Part shown: one piece after another, positions 36,224-44,917 of the stretch
Layout: each line of letters opens with the position of its first letter
Position numbering within the stretch: the stretch's first letter is position 1
From: Sphingobacteriaceae bacterium
GTDB lineage: Bacteria > Bacteroidota > Bacteroidia > Sphingobacteriales > Sphingobacteriaceae
Direction of reading: 5' to 3'
Length of the DNA: 64,000 nt
NCBI GenBank assembly: GCA_947463785.1
Contig: CANHRG010000003.1
Location: forward strand, 1-64,000
Notes under the pieces: model-generated
The model's database searches: none
Seen by the model: the letters and a program-made list of their open reading frames with translations, nothing else
Told to the model about the DNA's origin: nothing
Made by a program: the position numbers and the translations under genes

Positions 36224-36874
36224 TTATAATTTATACAGTTTATCTAAGTTCATTTCATGCAAACCAGCAATAACCAGATTAGCCCCGGTCAAGGTTTGAG
36301 CATCCCCAATGCCAACAACTTTCATCCCTCCGGATATAGCCGCCTGAACACCAGCAATGGCATCTTCAAATACAACGCAGGCAGATGGTTCTAGCCCCAA
36401 CGATTCGGCACCTTTTAGAAACACTTCCGGATCGGGTTTGGATGCACTAACGGTATTACCGTCAATTATCGAATCGAATAACTCAATAAGGCCTACTTTT
36501 TCTAAAATGGTTCTGGAGTTTTTGCTGGCTGAGCCCAAAGCAGTTTTCAATTCGGCCTGACGTACGGCTAATAAAAATTCTTTGGCACCCGGAAGAATTT
36601 CATCCGGCTTCATTTCCTGAATCATTTCTACATACCAGGAATTCTTCAAATCTGCAAGTTCAGCCTGCTCCGTCTCACTCTTCTCAACTCCACCCCACTC
36701 TAAAATCAATTGCAGCGAGCGCACCCGGCTTACTCCTTTAAGTTTTTCGTTCTCTTCTTCTGTAAAATCGAAGCCTAGATGATTAGCCAGGCGTTTCCAA
36801 GCCTTGAAATGATACACGGCTGTATCTACAATAACCCCATCTAAATCGAAAATACAAGCTTTAATGGTAGACAT
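36224..36874 (-). CDS. pgmB: Beta-phosphoglucomutase
   Basis: 216 residues, HAD superfamily. The N-terminus IFDLDGVIVDTAVYHFKAWKRLANHLG and the cap motif KLKGVSRVRSLQLIL are close to the characterised Lactococcus enzyme. Asp10 is the phosphorylated nucleophile and Asp12 the acid/base. Later motifs are LGSASKNSRTILEKVGL (motif II), SKPDPEVFLKGAESLG (Lys, motif III) and VVFEDAIAGVQAA (metal-binding Glu-Asp). It converts beta-glucose 1-phosphate from maltose phosphorylase to glucose 6-phosphate for glycolysis. It starts two bases after the neopullulanase stop, so translation is likely coupled. Confidence 0.95.
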   Translation of the reverse strand: MSTIKACIFDLDGVIVDTAVYHFKAWKRLANHLGFDFTEEENEKLKGVSRVRSLQLILEWGGVEKSETEQAELADLKNSWYVEMIQEMKPDEILPGAKEFLLAVRQAELKTALGSASKNSRTILEKVGLIELFDSIIDGNTVSASKPDPEVFLKGAESLGLEPSACVVFEDAIAGVQAAISGGMKVVGIGDAQTLTGANLVIAGLHEMNLDKLYKL

Positions 36875-36876
36875 AC

Positions 36877-38733
36877 TTAGTTTTTCAATTCTAGAATTAA
36901 GGTAGTTTTAGCTGGTACTTTAACTTGACTGATGTCACTCAATACCTCATCGCTAGCTACATTAACAGCTGTTTTAAACCCAGCTGTACGCTCAGTAAAT
37001 CGATCAGTTTTTACGGTTTGTTCTTTTTCACTACCGTTCATTACAACCATAATCGTTTGCTTATCGGTATACCTGAAATAAACATAACTATCGTCTTGAG
37101 GAACAAATTGCATTAATTTACCGCTTTGCAAGGCTTCCGATTTTTTACGGTAATTAGCCAACTTGCGCACATAATTGAATGCTTCATTCTCTTTTTCGGT
37201 ACGGCCTTCTGCGGTGAATTTATTGACCTTATCCTCAGGCCAGCCACCTTTAAAATCTAAACGCACTAAACCGTCTGGCGTAGTAGTGCCGGTCATCAAA
37301 ATCTCGTTACCGTAATACCACTGTGGAATGCCACGGGCAGTAAATAACCAGGCGATACCCGATTTGTACTTCGTGAAATCTTCATTAACCACCGAATAAA
37401 AACGATTCAAATCATGATTGTCTAGGAAAACCACATTCTTAGTCGGATCCTTGTATTGGTAATCGTAACTAAAGGTATTGTACAAGCGTACCACACCATC
37501 GGTCCAACCGAATTTCCCATTCAAGGCTTCATTAATAGACCATAATGCCTGAAAATCAGTTACTCCATCAAGTCCGGTATCGATAGCTTGGTTTACTACA
37601 CGTCCTTCAGTAAAATAACTCTGACTCGGAACGCCATGCACCCAGGTTTCGCCAAACGAATTCAGATTAGGGTATTCAGTTTTAATCGCTTTAGCCCATT
37701 CGGCCATGTATTCTAAATCATTGTACGCATAGGTATCGAGGCGAAACGCATCAACTCCGGCATACTCTACCCACCAAATATGGCTTTGAGTAATGTAATT
37801 GCGAACGAATGGATTTTTTTGATTCGGATCGGGCATGTGAAAGTCGAACCAGCCTTTTACCATTTGATCTTTATCTGCATTTGCGGCATACGGATCAAAC
37901 TGAGTTTGCTCCCGGTAAGTTGTACGGGTAAATTTAGTCCATTGGTTCAACCAATCTTTAAAAGGCAGGTCCAAAACTGTCCAGTGTTTACTTCCTACAT
38001 GGTTATGAACCAAATCCTTTACCATTTTCATCCCTCGCTTGTGCAACTCATCAACCAATTGCTTGTACAATTCGTTGGTGCCGTAGCGTGGATCAATCTT
38101 GTAATTTTCAGTATTGGCATAGCCATGGTACGAGGTTTTAGGCTGATCATTAGTCAATAGTGGATTTATCCAAAGTGCCGTTACACCTAAATCTTGTAAA
38201 TAATCCAATTTATTGATGATACCTTGAATGTCACCACCGTGACGGTGATACATAGAATCTCGGTTCAAGGTAGTTTCGTTCATTCCCTTGATTACATCAT
38301 TGTTCTTATCGCCATTTGCAAAACGATCGGGCATAATGAGGTAAATGAAATCTTTGGTAGACACACCTTGAGCTTTCAGAGCTTTAGAGTCTCTATTTTT
38401 CAATTCGTATTGGAATGTTTGTGTTTTTGCACCTTTAAGCACAAACTGAATAGGAAAGGTTCCTGCCTGAGCAGAAGGACTAATTTCCAGATCTAAAAAC
38501 AAATAATTCGGATTCTCAACCTTGTGAATTTCTTTCAATACAACCCCAGGATAAGTAAGTTTAACCTGGCGTTTAGCAATTTGATTACCGTGTACAATCA
38601 ATTGCAATTTTGGGTTCTTCATTCCAACCCACCAATTGGCAGGTTCAATGCGTTCCAATGCCGGAATTTGAGCAAATACAAATCCGGAAACTAGGATAAA
38701 AAGCAGCGTAAAGAGGCTTTTATTTGGTTTCAT
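36877..38733 (-). CDS. Neopullulanase / cyclomaltodextrinase (GH13), SusA-like
   Basis: 618 residues with signal peptide (MKPNKSLFTLLFILVSGFVFA-Q), so periplasmic. An N-terminal Ig-like cyclomaltodextrinase domain (about 25-115: RIEPANWWVGMKNPKLQLIVHG) precedes the GH13 barrel: FIYLIMPDRFANGD, MVKDLVHNHVGSKHW (region I), GVDAFRLDTYAYND (nucleophile), LNSFGETWVHG (acid/base) and VVFLDNHDLNRFYS. A C-terminal maltogenic-type beta domain ends VPAKTTLILELKN. It corresponds to SusA of Bacteroides, cutting imported maltodextrins in the periplasm. It is the first gene of the minus-strand operon, 72 bases downstream of the palindrome at 38806-38824. Confidence 0.92.
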   Translation of the reverse strand: MKPNKSLFTLLFILVSGFVFAQIPALERIEPANWWVGMKNPKLQLIVHGNQIAKRQVKLTYPGVVLKEIHKVENPNYLFLDLEISPSAQAGTFPIQFVLKGAKTQTFQYELKNRDSKALKAQGVSTKDFIYLIMPDRFANGDKNNDVIKGMNETTLNRDSMYHRHGGDIQGIINKLDYLQDLGVTALWINPLLTNDQPKTSYHGYANTENYKIDPRYGTNELYKQLVDELHKRGMKMVKDLVHNHVGSKHWTVLDLPFKDWLNQWTKFTRTTYREQTQFDPYAANADKDQMVKGWFDFHMPDPNQKNPFVRNYITQSHIWWVEYAGVDAFRLDTYAYNDLEYMAEWAKAIKTEYPNLNSFGETWVHGVPSQSYFTEGRVVNQAIDTGLDGVTDFQALWSINEALNGKFGWTDGVVRLYNTFSYDYQYKDPTKNVVFLDNHDLNRFYSVVNEDFTKYKSGIAWLFTARGIPQWYYGNEILMTGTTTPDGLVRLDFKGGWPEDKVNKFTAEGRTEKENEAFNYVRKLANYRKKSEALQSGKLMQFVPQDDSYVYFRYTDKQTIMVVMNGSEKEQTVKTDRFTERTAGFKTAVNVASDEVLSDISQVKVPAKTTLILELKN

Positions 38734-38805
38734 AATAATTTGGTTAGTGCCCCCTAATTTAGCCCAAAATTGTGATTTTGGAAATAAATTTTGAGGTTTT
38801 TGTTC

Positions 38806-38824
38806 AAGTGTATTAAATACACTT
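38806..38824. promoter_or_regulatory. 19-bp palindromic operator-like site of the maltose operon
   Basis: AAGTGTATTAAATACACTT is a perfect inverted repeat (nine bases each side of a central A) in the divergent intergenic region, upstream of neopullulanase on one strand and the DUF2911 gene on the other. Read on the minus strand it contains TACACTTG, one change from the -7 consensus, so a bound protein could block or assist the operon promoter. No regulator gene is in the window. Confidence 0.6.
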
Positions 38825-38871
38825 ACAAGCCAGATTTTTGCAATTAAATTAAAATGATCTTGAAATGAAAC

Positions 38872-38898
38872 TTGGAATTGCCAAGGATTATACTTTTG
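38872..38898 (+). promoter_or_regulatory. Promoter of the DUF2911 gene
   Basis: TTG (38872-38874), a 16-base spacer and TACTTTTG (38891-38898) match the Bacteroidota promoter form with the same spacing as at tmRNA. The ATG is 18 bases downstream. Confidence 0.6.
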
Positions 38899-38916
38899 AT
38901 TTAAAATTGTTCAATC

Positions 38917-39765
38917 ATGAAAAAAATCAGCTTAATTCTTTCATTCATCTACATTTCGGTAAGTGCTTCAGTTTTTGCGCAAGGCCTTAAAATGCCTGCT
39001 GCAAGTACTACACAAACCATTAGTCAGGACTTTGCCCTGAGCCAAATCAAAATCAGCTATTCAAGACCAAATGTAAAGGGCCGAACTATTTTCGGTGATC
39101 TTGTTCCTTACGGCCAGGTATGGCGTACAGGCGCAAACTCTCCTACGAAAATCACTTTTGGAGAAGATGTTAGCTTTGAAGGACAGCGGGTTGCTGCCGG
39201 AGAATATGCCTTGTATACTATTCCGGGCCAGACCGAATGGACAATTATCCTGAGTAAAAACACCAAACTATGGGGTGCAATGGGCTATCAGGAAGCGGAT
39301 GATTTGCTACGCGTTAAGGTAAAACCTGTTGCATTGTCGCAGAATTTGGAAACATTTACGGTTAATTTTGCCAATATAATGGCAAACACCTGCGATTTAC
39401 AACTGAGCTGGGACAAGACCTTGATCAGTGTTAAAATCGGTGCTGATGTTGACACTAAAATTATGTCGTCAATTGATGCAGCGATGCAAACCGCAAACAA
39501 ACCTTATTATCAAGCTGCCAGTTATTATTTCGACAATGGTAAAGATTTGAAAAAGGCTTTAATTTGGATTGAGGAAGCTACCAAAGCTAATCCTAAAGCC
39601 TACTACATGGAACATCTGAAAGCGAAGATTTTACTTAAATCGGGCATGAAAGCCGAGGCAATTGCCAGCGCCAATCGCTCTATGCAAGTTGCGGAAGCAG
39701 AAAAAAATCAAGATTACGTGATTTTAAATCAGAAACTAATTGCTGAAGCAAACAAAAGCAAGTAA
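38917..39765 (+). CDS. Secreted DUF2911 protein with TPR-like C-terminus
   Basis: 282 residues with a signal peptide (MKKISLILSFIYISVSASVFA-Q). Residues ~25-165 are the DUF2911 domain: ISYSRPNVKGRTIFGDLVPYGQVWRTGANSPTKITFGEDV, then EYALYTIPGQTEWTIILSKN and W-G. The C-terminal ~100 residues are helical repeats (ALIWIEEATKANPKAYYMEHLKAKILLKSG, TPR-like). Such proteins are numerous in Bacteroidota and of unknown function. It has its own promoter and is divergent from the maltose operon; the shared intergenic region does not prove a shared role. Confidence 0.9.
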   Translation: MKKISLILSFIYISVSASVFAQGLKMPAASTTQTISQDFALSQIKISYSRPNVKGRTIFGDLVPYGQVWRTGANSPTKITFGEDVSFEGQRVAAGEYALYTIPGQTEWTIILSKNTKLWGAMGYQEADDLLRVKVKPVALSQNLETFTVNFANIMANTCDLQLSWDKTLISVKIGADVDTKIMSSIDAAMQTANKPYYQAASYYFDNGKDLKKALIWIEEATKANPKAYYMEHLKAKILLKSGMKAEAIASANRSMQVAEAEKNQDYVILNQKLIAEANKSK

Positions 39766-39780
39766 AGATTTGGGGCTTGA

Positions 39781-41187
39781 TTATTGAAATTGAGCCCCAA
39801 AATTAACCAAGAATAACTCCCGCGTACTTCGGGTAATTGCAGTGTATAGCCACCGCAAAAATTCTACATTCAACATGTCATCTGTCAGGTAACCCTGATC
39901 AATAAAAACGGCATCCCATTGGCCACCCTGTGCTTTATGACAGGTTACCGCATAGGCAAATTTGATTTGTAAGGCATTGTAAAATGGATCTTTTTTGAGC
40001 TCCAACATCCGAAGTCGTTTGTTTTCGATTTCCGAATAATCGGCCATTACAGCTTCGAATAAGCGTTTACTATCTGCAGTTGAAAGACTAGGCGTCTCTG
40101 CATACAGCGTATCTAAAAGTACTTTGCATTCCAGTGGTTCTTCGTCCGGATAATCGATAAATTCGAGAACAACATCTGCAAAACGGAATCCATGTTCCTC
40201 ACTGATATTTTTTACTTTTCGAATTTTAGCAATATCTCCATTGGCGATAAAGTTTCCTGATTTTTCCGGCTCATTTAGCCAAAAATAATTATTGCGTACC
40301 ACCATGATATAATCGCCTCCAGTCAACTCTTCTTCACGGTAAAGGATCCGATTTCGGATATTTTGGTTGTAAGCATTGGCACTTTTATTGGACCGACAGA
40401 CGACCAATGTATTTTCGATTCCGTATTTATCGTAAGCATAGGCTAAACCTTCCACCAAACGTTCACCAGTCATGTGGAATACATCTTGATAACCTTTAGT
40501 AATTAATTTGAGCTGAGATACTTGAGATTTACGAATCATCTCACGCAAATTGGTAGCTTGAAACAATATTCCGGAATTCTTTTCTTGACGGACAACCTCA
40601 GTAAGTTCAATGCTAAAAACATCTAATCCATAGTTCAAACGAAGATATGCCGGATCTAGCGCCGGGCTCTCTTCGGCGCCAACCGGTGGAAGCTGGGCTG
40701 TATCACCCACCAAAATTAATTTGCAGCGTTTTTCGTTGTACACATAATCTATCAAATCCTGAAGCAGGCCAGAACCACTGTAATCCGATGATTCATCGGC
40801 AATCATCGAAGCCTCATCCACAATGAAAATGGTATCTTCTAAGCTATTTTGAGCCAAAGAAAAATACATTTCCGGACTCATTGCCTGCTTTTTGCGGTAA
40901 ATCCGTTTGTGAATGGTTGTGGCTTTTTTAGAGGAATATGCCGACATTACCTTAGCCGCTCTACCTGTTGGTGCCAGCAATACCGACTTCCATTGAAATT
41001 TTGGCAAAACCTGCACCAAAGCGCTAATTAAAGTTGTTTTTCCGGTTCCGGCATAACCTTTTAATAAAAAACAATCGCGTTCGTTTTCAGCAAGTAGAAA
41101 CCTTTCAAGGAGCAGAAATGCTTGTTCTTGTTGCTGAGTTGGTTGATTGGGAAATTTTTGGGCAATCTGTGATGCAAAGCTGCTCAT
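39781..41187 (-). CDS. RecD-like ATP-dependent DNA helicase
   Basis: 468 residues, superfamily 1B helicase. Walker A is FLLKGYAGTGKTTLISAL (about 38-55). LLAPTGRAAKVMS (motif Ia), TIFIVDEASMIAD (Walker B) and LILVGDTAQLPPVG (motif III) follow. Motifs V and VI at the C-terminus read FAYAVTCHKAQGGQWDAVFID and WLYTAITRSTRELFLV. It lacks the long N-terminal region of RecD/RecD2 and is the short, free-standing form usual in Bacteroidota. It presumably acts in DNA repair or replication restart; the partner is unknown. It overlaps a 9-bp hairpin (39769-39801) at its 3' end that lacks a T-tract. Confidence 0.88.
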   Translation of the reverse strand: MSSFASQIAQKFPNQPTQQQEQAFLLLERFLLAENERDCFLLKGYAGTGKTTLISALVQVLPKFQWKSVLLAPTGRAAKVMSAYSSKKATTIHKRIYRKKQAMSPEMYFSLAQNSLEDTIFIVDEASMIADESSDYSGSGLLQDLIDYVYNEKRCKLILVGDTAQLPPVGAEESPALDPAYLRLNYGLDVFSIELTEVVRQEKNSGILFQATNLREMIRKSQVSQLKLITKGYQDVFHMTGERLVEGLAYAYDKYGIENTLVVCRSNKSANAYNQNIRNRILYREEELTGGDYIMVVRNNYFWLNEPEKSGNFIANGDIAKIRKVKNISEEHGFRFADVVLEFIDYPDEEPLECKVLLDTLYAETPSLSTADSKRLFEAVMADYSEIENKRLRMLELKKDPFYNALQIKFAYAVTCHKAQGGQWDAVFIDQGYLTDDMLNVEFLRWLYTAITRSTRELFLVNFGAQFQ

Positions 41188-41250
41188 GCTTTCAAAAATG
41201 CAGAAATGTATTGAGCTAACCTATTCCAAAAAATTTTACATTTGTTTGCG

Positions 41251-42081
41251 ATGAATCCGATAGTACAATTAACAGATCCCTCCTTCCAGACCCAGCATTC
41301 GGGCAAGTGCGATTTACACGTTGAAATCCTGCCCAAAGAAATCCGTTTTGCAGTTGTTGATAAAGGGCAAGATCAGTTGAAAGTACTTTATGTAGCCGAA
41401 ATTACTTCGTTTGATGTTCAAGAAATTGCTGCACTGATAGACGCCGAACCTGTTTTGACCTATCATTTTAGAAAAGTGAAGATTGGATTTCACACCTCTA
41501 AATTTACTTTTATTCCAGATGAGCTTTTCCAACAAGAACATGTGGGAGAATATGCCAAGTTTTTCAGCAGCGATGAATCAGATTTAATAGCTACTGATCA
41601 TATCCGATCTGCAAAATGTGTCACAATTTTTGCTATACCTGGTGAATTGGTAGCATTATTCCAGCAGAAATTTCACCAGCCCCAATTTTACCACGCTGCC
41701 AATCCTACTATTGAAGCGGGCGCAACCTGGAGTCGTAAAAATGAAAATGCCCTTGTGCTGCTAAATATCCAACCTGACTTTTTTGAAGCCAGTTGTTACA
41801 GCAACGCTCAGTTGCAATTTTACAATGCTTTTCCTTGCCGTACTGCCGATGAATTCAATTATTTTTTATTGAATCTGAGCAATAACTTAGGCCTAAATCA
41901 GCTTGAAACCGATTGGCTGATAGCAGGTAAGACAGATGAAGAACTATTGGCTCGATTACGTAAATACAGTTCAACTGTACAGCAAATCACACAGGTTGAT
42001 TTCATCAAAATCCCAGAAAGTTTTGAAGCTGTTGCAGCCCAGCAATTCTACTCGCTAACTGCCTTAAGTTTATGCGAATAA
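41251..42081 (+). CDS. DUF3822 family protein
   Basis: 276 residues from ATG 41251; a TTG at 41242 is part of the promoter-like TACATTTG (41237-41244) and should not be the start. The protein resembles a pair of actin/RNase-H-like halves (CDLHVEILPKEIRFAVVD; ALVLLNIQPDFFEASCYSNAQLQFYNAF), as in the DUF3822 family found in Bacteroidota. Function is not known. Its last ten bases overlap rsmD, so the two are translationally coupled, and coaD follows 36 bases after rsmD: a conserved-looking group linking ribosome modification and CoA synthesis. Confidence 0.87.
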   Translation: MNPIVQLTDPSFQTQHSGKCDLHVEILPKEIRFAVVDKGQDQLKVLYVAEITSFDVQEIAALIDAEPVLTYHFRKVKIGFHTSKFTFIPDELFQQEHVGEYAKFFSSDESDLIATDHIRSAKCVTIFAIPGELVALFQQKFHQPQFYHAANPTIEAGATWSRKNENALVLLNIQPDFFEASCYSNAQLQFYNAFPCRTADEFNYFLLNLSNNLGLNQLETDWLIAGKTDEELLARLRKYSSTVQQITQVDFIKIPESFEAVAAQQFYSLTALSLCE

Positions 42082-42605
42082 TCGGCGGCAGATTAAAAGG
42101 ATTACGTATCCAAGCCCCTCAAAAACTACCGGTAAGGCCCACCACCGATTTGGCCAAAGAAGCCTTATTCAATATACTGAATAACGAATTTGATTTTGAA
42201 ACGATTCGGGTATTGGACCTGTTTTCAGGAACCGGAAATATTACACTGGAGTTTGCCTCAAGATCTGTCTCAAATATTACCTCCGTTGACCGTTACAAAG
42301 GCTGTAGCTTGTTTTTAAAATCGATGCTTGAGAAGTACGATTTAAAACAAGTTAAAACCGTACAGGCAGATGTGTTCAAATTTCTGGAAATGGAAAATGA
42401 ACCTTACGACATCGTATTTGCAGATCCACCATACGATTTACCCCAATTAAGCCTCATTCCTGAAAAGGTATTTGAACGTAATTTGATTAATCCGGGTGGA
42501 TACCTTATTGTAGAACACCCAAGCATGAAGAAGCTGGATCACCCTTGTTTCAAAGAACAACGCGTTTACGGCTCATCTTCATTCAGCTTTTTTAGTCCCG
42601 AATAG
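42072..42605 (+). CDS. rsmD: 16S rRNA (guanine966-N2)-methyltransferase
   Basis: 177 residues. MRIIGGRLKGLRIQAPQKLPVRPTTDLAKEALFNIL is the RsmD N-terminus, followed by the SAM-binding motif VLDLFSGTGNITLEFASR and the catalytic DPPY in VFADPPYDLPQL. It methylates G966 of 16S rRNA (E. coli numbering) on assembling 30S subunits using S-adenosylmethionine. Length fits the family. It overlaps the upstream DUF3822 gene by ten bases and precedes coaD, the same rsmD-coaD pairing found in many bacteria. Confidence 0.95.
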   Translation: MRIIGGRLKGLRIQAPQKLPVRPTTDLAKEALFNILNNEFDFETIRVLDLFSGTGNITLEFASRSVSNITSVDRYKGCSLFLKSMLEKYDLKQVKTVQADVFKFLEMENEPYDIVFADPPYDLPQLSLIPEKVFERNLINPGGYLIVEHPSMKKLDHPCFKEQRVYGSSSFSFFSPE

Positions 42606-42641
42606 CTTTTAATTCCAATAAATTGTCCTCAAATTAGCGGT

Positions 42642-43103
42642 ATGAAAATCGCACTTTTTCCAGGCTCCTTCGATCCGGTAACCAAAGCCCATGTGGATAT
42701 TCTCAAACGATCTATCTCTTTGTTTGATAAAGTGATTATTGGAATTGGCGTAAACAGCACGAAACAAGCCTTGCTCAATCTGGAGCAGCGTAAAAAAATG
42801 CTCGAAGCCGTTTTTGCAGATGAGCCAAAGGTTGAAGTACAAACTTATAGCGGTTTAACGGTAGATTTCTGCAAGCAAATTGGCGCAAATTACATGATCA
42901 GGGGTATACGTACCGTTTCAGATTTTGAATATGAAAAAGCCATTGCACAGATGAACCATGCCCTGGTGCCTGAAATTGAAAGTATTTTCATTGTGAGCAA
43001 ACCGGGCTATTCTTCCATCAGCTCAACCATTGTTCGCGATATTTTGAGAAACGGTGGCGATATAAGCCAATTTGTTCCCAAAGAAGCGATGAGCTTTCTT
43101 TAA
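42642..43103 (+). CDS. coaD: Phosphopantetheine adenylyltransferase
   Basis: 153 residues, full length. The nucleotidyltransferase signature ALFPGSFDPVTKAHVDILKRS holds the T/HxGH-type site in the form T-K-A-H. YMIRGIRTVSDFEYEKAIAQMNH and SSISSTIVRDILRNGGDISQFVP are the other conserved parts. It makes dephospho-CoA from 4'-phosphopantetheine and ATP, the penultimate CoA step. The usual T-x-G-H reads T-K-A-H here, with Ala for Gly, as is common in Bacteroidota CoaD. Its last four bases overlap the convergent NUDIX gene. Confidence 0.95.
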   Translation: MKIALFPGSFDPVTKAHVDILKRSISLFDKVIIGIGVNSTKQALLNLEQRKKMLEAVFADEPKVEVQTYSGLTVDFCKQIGANYMIRGIRTVSDFEYEKAIAQMNHALVPEIESIFIVSKPGYSSISSTIVRDILRNGGDISQFVPKEAMSFL

Positions 43104-43705
43104 GATCTCAGATGCTCATCTAAAAGATCTAGAATTAAAGGATAGGTGTTTGATTTTACTTGTTCCCATTCTGATTTTTTCAACCAAACTGCTTCAGTAA
43201 TATCTTCTTCGAGTTGAGGGAATAGTTTTGGTACACCATCCACCTGCATTTTATACCAATAGGTTTTTTTGAGTACCCATTTAGCATGCATTTGGTAAAT
43301 ATGGTAGGTTTCTGCTAAAATCGATTCCAATTGATCCACCTCAATACCACATTCCTCATTCACCTCCCGTAAGGCAGCAATCTCCGGACTTTCACCATCA
43401 TCAATCTTGCCTTTCGGCAGATCCCATTTACCACGTCGGTGTATAAAAAGGTACGCACCATCGGTATTTTTAACCAAACCACCGGCGGCTTCGATTAGTT
43501 GAAGACTAGCATTTAGCTGTTTAAACACAAAATCGGGGTCTTCGGTTTGGATTAGCCAGTTTTCAGGGTGCTTATTTAACTGTGCTTTTTGAAAAAGAGT
43601 GTCCCAATTAAGACCCTCCAAGTCAATGAATTGGTCAATTTTTAGGGTGTTTGGCACAATTTCTGTGATGAACAATCTTATTTCGTTGATATAAATTCTG
43701 TACAT
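43100..43705 (-). CDS. NUDIX hydrolase
   Basis: About 201 residues from ATG 43705 (MYRIYINEIRLFI). ATG 43714 is also in frame, but it overlaps the divergent pyrE start; longer versions would run into pyrE. The NUDIX box is exact: GKIDDGESPEIAALREVNEECGI fits G-x5-E-x7-R-E-U-x-E-E-x-G-U. It follows GKWDLPKG. The N-terminal ~65 residues form an extra segment found in Bacteroidota relatives. Substrate is a nucleoside diphosphate linked to another group and cannot be specified. Cytoplasmic. Confidence 0.9.
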   Translation of the reverse strand: MYRIYINEIRLFITEIVPNTLKIDQFIDLEGLNWDTLFQKAQLNKHPENWLIQTEDPDFVFKQLNASLQLIEAAGGLVKNTDGAYLFIHRRGKWDLPKGKIDDGESPEIAALREVNEECGIEVDQLESILAETYHIYQMHAKWVLKKTYWYKMQVDGVPKLFPQLEEDITEAVWLKKSEWEQVKSNTYPLILDLLDEHLRS

Positions 43706-43708
43706 TTG
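43701..43708 (+). promoter_or_regulatory. -7 element of the pyrE promoter
   Basis: TACATTTG matches TAnnTTTG and ends four bases before the pyrE ATG at 43713, implying a leaderless or very short-leader message. No TTG at the usual distance was found, so only the -7 element is claimed. Confidence 0.5.
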
Positions 43709-43712
43709 CACC

Positions 43713-44366
43713 ATGATTAATAAGCGAGAGATTGAGCAGAAAGTTGCCGAATTCCTTTTACAAATTAAAGCAATAAAATTACAACCGAACAATCCTTTCA
43801 CTTGGGCCTCAGGATGGAAATCACCTATTTACTGTGATAACCGGATTACCCTTTCGCATCCTACCATCAGAACCTACATCCGCCAAAAGTTATCTATTTT
43901 GATACAAGAAGAATTTGGTACAGTAGATGTTATTGCCGGTGTTGCCACTGCCGGGATCCCTCAGGGCGCTCTGGTAGCTCAAGAACTGGGCCTACCATTT
44001 GTTTATGTTCGCTCAAAAGCGAAAGAGCACGGTACAGGCAGTTTGATTGAAGGTGAACTGAAAGAAGGCCAACGTGTAGTCGTTATCGAAGATTTAATCT
44101 CTACCGGAAAAAGCAGCCTACAAGCTGTGGAAGCCATACGCCAGGCCGGTTGTTTGGTTGCGGGCTTAGCTGGCATATTTACCTACGGATTTGACCAAGC
44201 TGATGAAAACTTCCGTCAGGCCAAATGTCCGTATTTCACCTTATCAAATTATCAGGCTTTAATCACGTATGCATCAGAGCATCAAATGATTTCGCAAAGC
44301 GATTTAGCCTTGCTGGAAAAATGGCGTGAAAACCCTGCAGAATGGGGTGTAAACGAACCTGCGTAA
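43713..44366 (+). CDS. pyrE: Orotate phosphoribosyltransferase
   Basis: 217 residues. Conserved parts: PFTWASGWKSPIYCDNR near the N-terminus, VDVIAGVATAGIPQGALVAQELG, the KAKEHGTGSLIEGEL flexible loop with catalytic Lys and His, and the PRPP-binding VVVIEDLISTGKSSLQAVEAIR. It attaches ribose 5-phosphate to orotate to give orotidine monophosphate in pyrimidine synthesis. Divergent from NUDIX with starts only eight bases apart, so the two promoters must overlap the opposite genes. An SRPBCC gene follows after 18 bases. Confidence 0.95.
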   Translation: MINKREIEQKVAEFLLQIKAIKLQPNNPFTWASGWKSPIYCDNRITLSHPTIRTYIRQKLSILIQEEFGTVDVIAGVATAGIPQGALVAQELGLPFVYVRSKAKEHGTGSLIEGELKEGQRVVVIEDLISTGKSSLQAVEAIRQAGCLVAGLAGIFTYGFDQADENFRQAKCPYFTLSNYQALITYASEHQMISQSDLALLEKWRENPAEWGVNEPA

Positions 44367-44384
44367 TTCACAAAGCACATCACC

Positions 44385-44786
44385 ATGAACACCCTTATCG
44401 AAAGCACCAGTACCATCAACAAACCAATTGCTGAAGTTTACAATTTCCTGGCCGACCTGAACAATCATCAGCAGTTGATGCCTGAAAATATCTACAATTG
44501 GTCTTCAACTGCTGATGAGGCTCGTTTTACCATTCAAAATATGGCTAAACTGGCCATCAAAGTCAGCTCACGCGTCCCTGATCAGGAAATAGTTGCCATT
44601 CCGGCAGAAGAAGCACCCTTCGAAGTAGAATTGAAATGGAGCCTAAAAGATTTAGGGAATGGAACCACTGAAGCCAAACATATTATCTCAGCCGAATTGA
44701 ACATGATGTTGAAAATGCTGGCTAGTGGACCACTACAGAAATTAGCCGATCATCAAGCTAGCCGCTTAAAAGAACTATTGGGCTAA
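44385..44786 (+). CDS. SRPBCC (START-like) family protein
   Basis: 133 residues, one START/polyketide-cyclase-like fold: IESTSTINKPIAEVYNFLADLNNHQQLMP at the N-terminus, mid strands, and a long C-terminal helix (NMMLKMLASGPLQKLADHQASRLKELL). These proteins bind hydrophobic ligands; the ligand here is unknown. It is probably co-transcribed with pyrE. No catalytic residues can be named. About 130 bases without a gene separate it from clpB. Confidence 0.88.
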   Translation: MNTLIESTSTINKPIAEVYNFLADLNNHQQLMPENIYNWSSTADEARFTIQNMAKLAIKVSSRVPDQEIVAIPAEEAPFEVELKWSLKDLGNGTTEAKHIISAELNMMLKMLASGPLQKLADHQASRLKELLG

Positions 44787-44917
44787 ACTACTGTAATAAT
44801 TTCAGGCTAATTCCCTTAAAAACAGTCATTTCGTCTGATTTTACTCAGATCACACGCCATAAATTCCGATTAGATTCGATTTTTTCACGATGGTCGGTAA
44901 TTTGACACTGGCTGTGT

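Noticed and set aside
39769-39801. Hairpin TTTGGGGCT/AGCCCCAAA between convergent genes considered as a terminator
   Set aside because: The stem is good but neither strand has a T-tract and the loop is 15 bases, so I did not list it as a terminator.
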